Origin: Blastomyces gilchristii SLH14081
Lineage: Eukaryota; Ascomycota; Eurotiomycetes; Onygenales; Ajellomycetaceae
Length of the DNA: 37,702 nucleotides
Assembly (NCBI RefSeq): GCF_000003855.2
Contig: NW_003101636.1
Span: forward strand, 26,729-64,430
Direction of reading: 5' to 3'
A model generated the notes under the pieces. It saw only the letters and a program-made list of their open reading frames with translations, made no database searches and was not told the DNA's origin. Position 1 is the stretch's first letter; each line of letters begins with the position of its first letter. Both the position numbers and the translations under genes were made by a program. Shown here piece by piece: positions 11,847 through 19,723 of the stretch.

Positions 11847-13450
11847 CTAATCACTATTATCAGATAGTAGATTATAACTGTTCTGAAAAGTAGAAATCTC
11901 AACTGCTTACATTATATCTAGTTTATCATCAGAGTCATTTCTCAATTCTCTAATCTTAACAGAAGTTTGAGAATTCAAATTCTATTTATATTTCACTAGA
12001 GAATTGGAGTTCAAAGACTTAGATAATTGAGAGTTTCTTCTTTTTAAGCTTGCAGTTGTGAGTTTACTGGCTTGACTCTTCTCTTCAGTTCTAGATTGAC
12101 TTTGAGCTTCATCTTTTCTTCAGTCCTTTTGAGTTCTAGGAGCAACATACATTCTTTTGAGCTAGATGCATGTTTTTCTTTGCAATTAGAGCACTTAAGC
12201 AGAGTATGTTGATAAATTTCATCTCTTTTTGAGCATGTTTCACATTTATGCTCACTAGTTTTATGATCTCTGGCATAGAATACATATTTTGAGTCTCTAA
12301 AACATGAGATTGTAAAGTGTTCATATCTTTGATAGTTTGAACACTGTGTTTGAGCTTTGAGATTCATTCTCAAGTCTTTGTATTCATGAACTCTCATTTT
12401 CAAACCTGCTACTCTTACTTCAGAGATCTTTGACTGTTTAAGTGTTTTTATATATACTAGAACAGAGGCATTTCTCCTGCTTTGTCTGAACTCAATTGAA
12501 TTTAGTCATACAGGCTTCTTTCTCAGTTGAATGAAGTTGTATTCTTTCAATTCATTTTTGAGAAGTAGCATTCCTTCTTCACAGTCAAAAATTTCAACTG
12601 AAATATCATGAAGAATGAATTTATCTCACTTTTTATCTCTTTCAGATAGAATTATTGTATTTAGCAAAGATTCTACTGCTGACTTTCAGAGATTCTCATT
12701 CTGAATAAGGAATTCAGCATTGAATTCAGACATTGTAGTCAGAATGATGAAGTTTTCAAAGAATGATGACTCAATTGAAGCTATAACTGATTTTTAAACT
12801 TCAATATCAGTCATCAACTGAGAAAAGAACTGCTGATTAATTTCATTTCTGATTCTGAAAATGAGATTTGAGTTTAGCTTGTTTCTTTGCAGAATGTCCT
12901 GGTTTGAGACTTTGAGAATAAGTCTTCTATTTCTGGAGATTTGAAAGTTTTTCTCTTTTTGCATTTTCTTTTTCACTTTTCTATGAATAGAGGCATGAGC
13001 AGTATTCTTCTCAGTTTTCTCAGGATTTTGAGCTGGTTTTGAGACAGTAGATTTAGAGACAGCAGATTCAGCTGCTTGAGCATATGTTTTCTTCTGATTC
13101 AAAGAAGAAGAAGAAGTAGAAAGAAAGAAAGAAGAAGAGTAAGATGAAGAGTCAGTGATTGTACTAGGAATTTTCAAGGTTTTTTGAACTGTGTTTGAGA
13201 TTTCAAGTTTGAACTTGATCATCTTCTGTAGTTGTCTAGTCTGAGCATGAAGAATTAATAGAACTTCTTCATTCATCTCACTCAGACACTGCTTTTCAAG
13301 AATCTTGCTTGCTTTTTCAAGTTTCTGTATTTCAAGAACTTGTTGTTTCTCTATTTCTTCTTTCTTTCTTCTCTTCAGAATTTCAATCTCAGGAATAGCA
13401 TTTGAGAAAGCATCTTTTTCCACATCAACTGAGTGTATTTTTGAACTCAT
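11847..13450 (-). pseudogene. LINE-1 ORF1: gag-like RNA-binding protein
   Basis: A nucleocapsid-like protein expected to bind LINE RNA. I place the start at ATG 13450; an in-frame GTG nine bases upstream is not a plausible eukaryotic start. Residues about 25-65 are a charged coiled coil (Lys/Glu/Leu-rich). A Ser-rich linker and basic Lys/Arg stretch follow. Three zinc knuckles lie at about residues 370-434 (C-x2-C-x4-H-x4-C, then two C-x2-C-x3-H-x6-C; in this copy two Cys of the second are Tyr). In copies 2 and 3 the frame then continues through a Ser/Arg/Lys-rich tail to a TAG matching 11849-11847. Copy 1 lacks one base near 12137-12141, so its frame shifts and stops early at 12044. It has a stop after Asp-Ile-Glu-Val near 12794 and others. 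Confidence 0.85.
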
Positions 13451-14483
13451 TGTTTTCACTCAATGAAAAGTTGGTCAGACTGTTTCAATTGAGATATTTC
13501 TAAGTCTGTTTTCAATTGAAAAGTTAGTCAGACTGTTTTAAAAGAAGAATAAAAGACTTTTATGTATAAAACACCTGATTTTTTTCACACTAGTTCAGTA
13601 ACTAGATTAGATTTTTGAAGAGAATCTAATAAACTAAAATTGATTTTTAAGATAAATTAATAAAATCTTTACAATCTCTTTCTTGGGATACAGTGAGGAA
13701 AAGTATGATATCAATTGATAATAAATCAGATAATATGATAGTTTTTGAGAGAAAAACTGACAAAAAATAAATCAATTTTTTGCAGAGAAATTGATTAAAA
13801 CTATTCAATTTTATTCTAAATCATTCAATTCTCCTCACACAACAAGTGTGCAACTCAAATCAGTTAATAAAGAGTGTAAAAAAGAATTAAGTATTAATGA
13901 AAGCTCTTCAGTCACTGAAAAAGTAATTCTTACTTAAAAGAATATGAAATTATGACAGAAAACAACTCTGTTTTTAATTCTTTGTAAGAATATTGTGTAA
14001 AACTCAGAGAAAAACACCTTACTTTTTCAAGAGAAGTAAAAAACTATTTCTAAGATCTTTTTTTTTGCATTAACTGCTGCAGAAGAATGAGATAGAAACT
14101 GCTAAGATATGCACTACTGTATACCCTCTATCAAGACTTTCTCTCTTCAGAGTCTTGATATTATAGAGAATATAAGTCTGTTTCTATATAATAATATAAA
14201 TATTGTCAGCAGGATGTAGAGGAACTGATTATTTATATCTCAAAATAGAAGACTTTGTCAATGATTATATCAATATAGAGTTAATTCTCAAATTCAATAG
14301 AAACCTAGTGTTGCTGTTCTCAATCCCTTGCAGAATCTATTGAATATTGAGATATTAAAACTAGATTTAATATATCTCACTGTGCAGGGATCAAAGGCTC
14401 AGTCAGACCTTGAAATATACTGATTTTATAGTTGTTGATGTGCTGTTGACTCATTGTTCACTGATTATGTATTGAATGCTGTT

Positions 14484-14722
14484 GCCGAGGTATCTTTTTG
14501 TATCATTCTGCTGGGAATGGGCCAGATTGAGAGGGGTAGTACAGGGGTGAGACTTGGTGTTGAAGTCTAGATACACTGGCGGCGGACCATGGAGGTTGCA
14601 CTTCAGAAGAGTCTGTTGATTATGTGCTTGATATTATCGCCGAGGTATCTTTTTGTATTTTTCTGCCAGGGATGGGCCAGATTGGGAAGGGCGGTACGAG
14701 GGTGAGACTTGGCGATGGTGTT
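14484..14722. repeat. 155-bp tandem repeat in the LINE 5' UTR (about 1.5 units)
   Basis: GCCGAGGTATCTTTTTGTAT occurs at 14484 and again at 14639, and about 85 bases after each occurrence are similar (a block around ATGGGCCAGATTG, then GTGAGACTTGG). The period is 155 bp. LINE-3 has the same two units in reverse complement at about 26077-26160 and 26231-26312. LINE 5' UTRs are often built of such monomers that carry promoter activity; that role here is an inference. Confidence 0.8.
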
Positions 14723-15097
14723 TTGGAACATCAAAGATGGACAGGGTTTTCGCGGAGGTCGCTCCTCGGATATCTCCACAACTACAGGTCGGGGATCTTC
14801 CAAAATCGAGAAGATTGGTGCATATGGCTAGGTCACTTCACCTTACAATTTGTATGGCACTCTGGCCCGGGGTTGTGGTGTGGTAGGGGAGAACGGGGGA
14901 TAATCCCACACAGGAGCTTCGAACAACGTCCGGTTCACGTTTGGCTGGATAACTCCACCACCACACGGGGTATGCGGTCGGCGATGGGGTCAAAATGCTC
15001 GTATGATCGAGGGCTTTTCGATGGATCTATCGGCGGGTTCTTATTCGAAAAATCGAGCGAGTTCGTGGTGGAGCGGTTGTCTGCTGAGTATGATTGA
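14624..15097 (+). other. Antisense open frame (157 codons) in the LINE 5' UTR
   Basis: An ATG-to-stop frame runs opposite to the LINE through the GC-rich 5' UTR. The corresponding stretch of LINE-3 keeps a related open frame (25922-25716, - strand) with substitutions but no frame break. The predicted peptide has no motif, signal peptide or domain I recognise. High GC alone favours long chance frames, and ORF1/ORF2 give no reason to expect a third protein, so I do not call it a gene. Confidence 0.25.
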
Positions 15098-15102
15098 CTG
15101 TG

Positions 15103-15116
15103 CTGATTTCTTGCAT
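15103..15116. repeat. Right target-site duplication of LINE-1
   Basis: CTGATTTCTTGCAT, identical to 7457-7470. It marks the 5' end of LINE-1. Joining the flanks here restores continuity between the gypsy RNase H and integrase regions in one frame. Confidence 0.9.
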
Positions 15117-16440
15117 TCTCTCAGTGTATTTAATACAAACTTCTCTTATATCTAGTTCAGAGAACTCTCACTCATGAAATCAGATCTGTAACTGATTGCA
15201 TCAGATATCACAGCATCTGATCTCTTTCAGTATTTAATATGAAGATTATACACTTGAAACTTCAAGATTCAATGTGCTAAGTGTTTGAAAGATTTTATTA
15301 TTAATTATAGATAGATAAGGCTTTCATGATCTGTGATCACTATTATTGTATATCTATTGTTAATATATCTATTTCACAATATTAGTATATGCTTAATTGC
15401 TAGCAATTTCTTTTCATACACTGAGTAATTGAGCTCAGTGTCTGATAGTTTTCTATTATTATACATCACTGAGTGCAGTTTACTGTTCTTACTCATCTGT
15501 AGAAGAGTATCTCTGATGACTCATTCAGATATATCTGTCTTGATGTAGAAAGATTTATTACAATCTGATTAAATAAGCACTGAGAATGTTATTATATGTT
15601 TTCTCAGTGTGAGAAAAGTCTCTTTATATACAGTATTTCAGATAATTGAATGAAACTTCTTCTTTTACAGATTTGTATTTATTTCTCTTAAAAGATCTGA
15701 GAGTGATATAGATATTCATGTGAAATCCTTGATGAATCTACAGTAATATGAGATCAACTTAAGAAACTATTGTATATAATGTACATTTCTCAGTCATGAT
15801 TAATTCACTATGACATTCAATTTCTCTGAGATGAGGTGTATACAGTTATCACTCACTATATATTCTACAAACTTCAACTCTTCTGTTTCAAACACACACT
15901 TTGTTGATTTAATATAGAGCTTATACTCTGTCAGAGTTATAAGCACTTCATTGAGATGCTTCAGATATTCATTATATGAGTTTGAAAAGACTAGAATATT
16001 ATTAAGATATATGAGATATAAGATTTCATTCTATTTATAAAGAATTATATTCATTATTATTTAAAAGATAACAGACACATTTGTCAGACTGAATAATATT
16101 ATCAGAAATTCAAACTTCTCTCATTATATATTAAATGCAGTTTGTGAGACTGACAGTTTATCTATATAAATTTATCAGTATTCTGAGAGAAGATCAATCT
16201 TCAATAGATATCAGATATTTTCAACTGTATTCAACTATTATTGAATCTGTGACAGTGAATATTCATTCTTGATTATAAGCTTGTTAAGTACTTGATAATT
16301 GATACATATCTGTCACTTCTCATCTGTCTTTTTCATAAATAGAACTGAAAAGTCTCATATACTTGATAAGAGTTATATGAGATGATATTCTAGAAGATCT
16401 GTGATCTGATACTTCTGTTCTTTGAAATGTGTTTGTGACA
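15117..16440 (-). pseudogene. Gypsy copy 1 reverse transcriptase and RNase H, broken
   Basis: This is the polymerase part of the Ty3/gypsy polyprotein. On the - strand RT begins near 16430. A Val-Leu-Phe-Met-Lys-Lys-Thr-Asp block and a Tyr-x-x-Leu-Asn-Lys block (the family's Asp-Tyr-Arg-x-Leu-Asn-Lys) lie near 16250-16350; Lys-Ile-Asp-Leu near 16190; Leu-Thr-Asn-Val near 16080-16090. The active-site box reads Tyr-Leu-Asn-Asn-Ile-Leu-Val-Phe near 15985-16010, where Ty3 elements have Tyr-Leu-Asp-Asp; both Asp are now Asn, a loss of function. After it comes a well-kept stretch with Glu-Tyr-Leu-Lys-His-Leu-Asn-Glu-Val-Leu. RNase H would occupy 15117-15700 but its residues are hard to read. Stops are frequent. 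The 3' side is interrupted by LINE-1. Confidence 0.8.
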
Positions 16441-17806
16441 GAGAGTATGCATTCTGATTGACTGATTTCATGTCTCTCATATCAATCTCATGTATGAATT
16501 CTCATTTCAGCAGTAATTTCAGTGAAAGATCTGTTCAGAAGATCTTCTCATACTTCTTCAGAAGCTTCTTCATATACTTATTCTTTCATATATTCTTTAT
16601 CTTGGTTTTCTTCACTTCTGAGTCTCATATAATATACAGAATGCTTTTGAATGAGATCTTGTAAATCATTCTCTTTGCTTATTAATGTGTAAGTAGATTT
16701 AATTCTTCTATATCAGAGATGTGAAATGTTCTTCTCATATCAGTTGATAGAATTGTATGAATCATTTTCTTTCTATCAGTTAACTGTATATAATATGTAC
16801 ATTGTTGAATCTGCAGATTGAATCTTTGAAATCAATCAAGTCTGAGAATAAGATTGTATTTCATGTTCTGCAGCTCTTGCACTTAAATATAGCAAGATTA
16901 TTCTTTGAAGTGCAAGAAAACTCTTACTCTTATAAGTGATATCAAATATTAGTTATCAGATAATCTTATACATTAGAAATTCTTCACTTAGCAGACTTCT
17001 TTCAGTCTTCAGATTATATAATTATTAATATATTGTATAGAAGCTTCTGTATCTACTAACACTTTTACAGTTATCTCTCAATTCTTACTTAAGTATCTCT
17101 TATACATTAATATTTCAGGTCTCAAGACATTGAGATGAGTATTTACTTCATTCTCACTCACATCTCAGTCAGAAGCCTACTTTCTCTTAATATTCACAGA
17201 ATTCAGAGAATCTTCTAATACAGGTATCTCTTTCACTTTGAAGACTTTTTATAGAATATCAGTGAGTGTCTTTAAGCTCACTGATTCTGCTAGTTTTTTA
17301 ACTCTCTTGCTTCTCTTAACTACACACACTGTGTGTAATCTTTTATATCATGATTTTAACATTTACAGTTGAAGCAAGCTCAATGCTCACAATATCAAGA
17401 TTTTCACTCAGAGAATTTCTTTTTCAGAGAATTCAGTGCTTTAGCAATGATATTCAGATCTAGATTCATCACATTCAGATATGTAACTTATGTTATAGAA
17501 GTCTGATTACTTATTCTTCACTGAAGTATACTTGATTGCAGTATTTTCTGTTACAATTAACTCACTTGTTTCTGTATAATAAGAATGTTATACACTTCTT
17601 TCACTGTATCTAATTACAAGATTAAGTATTTTCATTTCACTCTTAACTCAGATGTAAGACTATGAATGAAGATCTATAAATGAAAAGATGTTGAAAACTC
17701 TTCATTTAACATAAGATAGTATAAGCTGAAGTGTGTAAAGTATGATATAAGATCACTTACTTATCTACACTCAGTGAAGTGTTTATAACACTTATCTCAT
17801 ATATTC
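16440..17806 (-). pseudogene. Gypsy copy 1 gag end, zinc knuckle and protease
   Basis: Two landmarks on the - strand identify this part. At 17378-17335 a nucleocapsid knuckle reads Cys-Phe-Asn-Cys-x4-His-x4-Tyr, with the last Cys changed to Tyr. At 17068-17040 an aspartic protease box reads Val-Leu-Val-Asp-Thr-Glu-Ala-Ser, where retroviral-type proteases have Asp-Thr-Gly; the Gly is now Glu. The remainder is low-information AT-rich coding remnant. Order and spacing to the RT at 16430 fit a gag-pro-pol polyprotein. LINE-2 interrupts it at 17807-17819. Confidence 0.65.
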
Positions 17807-17819
17807 ACTTTCTCAAAGT
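17807..17819. repeat. Left target-site duplication of LINE-2 composite
   Basis: ACTTTCTCAAAGT, identical to 24060-24072. It lies directly before the first base of the tRNA-like head, and the second copy lies directly after the LINE (TAA)n tail. Confidence 0.92.
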
Positions 17820-17826
17820 GCCAGCG

Positions 17827-17838
17827 TGGCCCAGTTGG
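17827..17838 (+). promoter_or_regulatory. RNA polymerase III A box
   Basis: TGGCCCAGTTGG fits the consensus TRGCNNAGYNGG exactly. Confidence 0.8.
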
Positions 17839-17878
17839 TAAGACTGGTAATCAAGGCCGCACACATTAGAGGTGCGTG

Positions 17879-17889
17879 GGTTCGAATCC
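17879..17889 (+). promoter_or_regulatory. RNA polymerase III B box
   Basis: GGTTCGAATCC is an exact B box (GGTTCGANTCC), 52 bases downstream of the A box, a normal spacing. Confidence 0.85.
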
Positions 17890-17902
17890 CACCACTGACA
17901 CC

Positions 17903-18568
17903 TGCCACTTCTTACCCATGAAAGCCCCCATGTAATAGAGGCTGAGTCTAATTAGTAAGGCTTGGTGCGGGGTAGAACTCTCTACTGCAAGTCAAGCCAC
18001 TAGTTAAGTGAGATTCTGCGAACACTCATCAGAGCCAGTATGAGATGTCAATGTCTCACTATTCTACTGTGCACCCGTCAAGGTTCTAACAATATAGAGT
18101 CAAGCCTAATGTAGTGATTATACACTACTTAAGCAAGTTCCTAACTAGGGCTGTCATCAGAGCCTAGCTCCCTCTCAAATACAGAGAATGATTTTGAAAA
18201 TCACCTGACTAGCAGGCCTAGACATGCATCTAGGCCCTAGACAGAGCACTCTGATAGGCTAGAGCCTGCAAGCTCACTGCCAACCCCTAATACTGGCAGG
18301 GAGGACTGCAGTCATCAAGCCTATGATTAGTCCCTAACACAGGGTGAGGCCACAACAGCTGATTGATAGGCCTATGAGCATCTAATGAGGCCGAGATCAG
18401 CAACCGGAAGCTTGGTGTGTACACCACCAAGTGGGCAGTGGCAGCCACTAACTAACGCCCCTGGAAATTAGTGATTGGCCTGAGAGGACGGACGCGGTGA
18501 TCAGTTAATTATAGAGGGTTAAATGTAATTAGCTTAAGGTGCATCCTGTGGGTGGCTAGCACCTGTAG
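17903..18568 (+). other. Unidentified body of the composite head
   Basis: About 670 bp of moderately GC-rich sequence with CG sites intact, no long frame and no match elsewhere in the window. Many short CTAG- and AGCCTAG-type motifs recur (near 18170-18260). The junction to LINE sequence is at about 18569: the LINE part begins TCAGAACAT, matching LINE-3 at 27891. Retained CG suggests it was not repeated in the genome when the mutation process acted. Confidence 0.6.
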
Positions 18569-19700
18569 TCAGAACATATTGCAGAGAAATAAGCTAAACT
18601 CAAACCTCATTTTCAGAATTAGAAATGAAATCAATCAACAGTTCTTTTCTCAGTTAATGACTGATATTGAAGTTCAAAAACCAGTTATAGCTTCAATTGA
18701 GTCATTCTTCTTTGAAAACTTCATCATTCTGACTACAATGTCTGTCAGGTAGATGTCATAGTCTCTGACTGCATACATCTATAATTGAAGAATAATAATA
18801 ATAATAACTACAATGTCTGAATTCAGTGCTGAATTCCTTATTCAGAATGAGAATCTTTGAAAATCAGCAGTAGAATCTTTGTTAAACACAACAATTCTAT
18901 CTGAGAGAGATGAAAAGTGAGACAAATTCATTCTTTATAATATTTCAGTTGAAATTTTTGACTGTGAAGAAGGAATACTACTTCTTAAAAATGAATTAGA
19001 AGAATACAACTCTATTCAACTGAGAAAGAAGCCTGTATGACTAAATTTAATTGAGTTTAGACAAAGTAGAAGAAATGCCTCTGTTCTAGTATATACAAAG
19101 ACAATGAAACAGTCAAAGATCTCTGAAGTAAGAGTAGTAGATTTGAAAATGAGAGTTCATGAATACAAAGACTCAAGAATGAATCTCAAAGCTCAAACAC
19201 AGTGTTCAAACTGTCAAAGATATGAATACTTTGCAATCTTCTATTTCAGAGACTCAAAATGTGCATTCTGTGCCAGAGATTACAAAACTAGTGAGCATAA
19301 ATATGAAACATGCTCAAAAAGAGATGAAATATGTTAACATACTCTGCTTAAATGCTCTAATTGCAAAGAAAAATATGCATCTAGCTCAAAAGAATGTATG
19401 TTTACTTCAAGAACTTAAAAGAACTGAAGAAAAGATGAAGCTCAGAGTAAACCTAGAACTGAAGAGAATAGTCAAGTCAGTAAACTCACAACTGCAAGCT
19501 TAAAAAGAAGAAACTCTCAACTATCTAAGTCTTCAAACTTCAATTCTTCAGCTAAATGTAAACAGAATTTGAATTCTCAAACTTCTGTTAAGATTAGAGA
19601 ATTGAGAAATAACTCTGGTGATAAACTAGATATAATGCAAGCAGTTAAGATTTCTACTTTTCAGAACAGTTATAATCTACTATCTGATAATAGTGATTAG
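18569..19700 (+). pseudogene. LINE-2 ORF1, 5'-truncated gag-like protein
   Basis: The C-terminal two thirds of the gag-like ORF1, joined to the tRNA-headed unit at 18569, so it has no start codon of its own. The three zinc knuckles lie at about 19203-19400; the first is intact (C-x2-C-x4-H) but with Tyr for its last Cys, and others carry His or Cys to Tyr changes. The frame then passes through the Ser/Arg/Lys-rich tail to TAG at 19698-19700, the same endpoint as LINE-3. A 62-bp micro-insertion with its duplication (18745-18819) interrupts it. Stops at former Gln and Trp codons break it. Confidence 0.8.
18732..18819 (+). mobile_element. 62-bp micro-insertion of LINE 3' end with 13-bp duplications
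   Basis: ACTACAATGTCTG occurs at 18732-18744 and 18807-18819. Between them, 62 bp begin TCAGG and hold the second terminal hairpin (18751-18780), ATAATTGAAG and the AATAAT tail. LINE-1 and LINE-3 have only one copy of the target and no insert at the same ORF1 position. This is an extremely 5'-truncated LINE insertion. Confidence 0.92.
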
Positions 19701-19723
19701 ATTCTACTCTACTCTCTTTTAGT

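Larger units (their letters stand above)
7471..15102 (-). mobile_element. LINE-1: full-length Tad1/I-like LINE copy
   Basis: A non-LTR retrotransposon of 7632 bp on the - strand, bounded by a perfect 14-bp target duplication. Parts in sense order: 5' UTR (15102-13451), ORF1 gag-like (13450-11847), 23-nt gap, ORF2 (11823-7861), 3' UTR with two hairpins and a (TAA)n tail ending at 7471. The domain order endonuclease, RT, RNase H fits the Tad1/I-type LINEs of fungi. LINE-3 has the same structure and nearly the same length, so both are taken as full length. It is the least mutated copy and still keeps many TGG codons, but both ORFs contain stops. It is inserted in gypsy copy 1 between RNase H and integrase. 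Confidence 0.9.
13451..15102 (-). other. LINE-1 5' UTR
   Basis: 1652 bp upstream of ORF1 that parallel the 1648-bp 5' UTR of LINE-3. The ORF1-proximal 1 kb is AT-rich. The outer 600 bp (about 14480-15080) are GC-rich with many CG sites, the least mutated repeat DNA in the window. A 155-bp tandem repeat lies inside it. This is where an internal promoter would be expected in a LINE, but no core promoter motif can be named. The outermost 23 bases (15080-15102) have no match in LINE-3. Confidence 0.75.
17820..17902 (+). ncRNA. tRNA-like head of the composite element
   Basis: Residues 1-7 GCCAGCG face CACTGAC at 17893-17899. Five of seven pairs form, and the two C-A mismatches would be C-G pairs before G-to-A change, one at a former CG and one at a former GG. 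A perfect T arm follows (GTGGG, TTCGAAT, CCCAC) and A then CC at the 3' end. A box and B box of RNA polymerase III are present. Between them, GCAC/GTGC forms an extra arm, but no canonical seven-base anticodon loop with T33 exists. I therefore read it as a tRNA-derived promoter head and not a working tRNA. Confidence 0.75.

Noticed and set aside
17820..17902. Functional tRNA gene
   Set aside because: Acceptor stem has two mismatches, there is no canonical anticodon loop, and it lies directly at a target duplication as the head of an inserted element.
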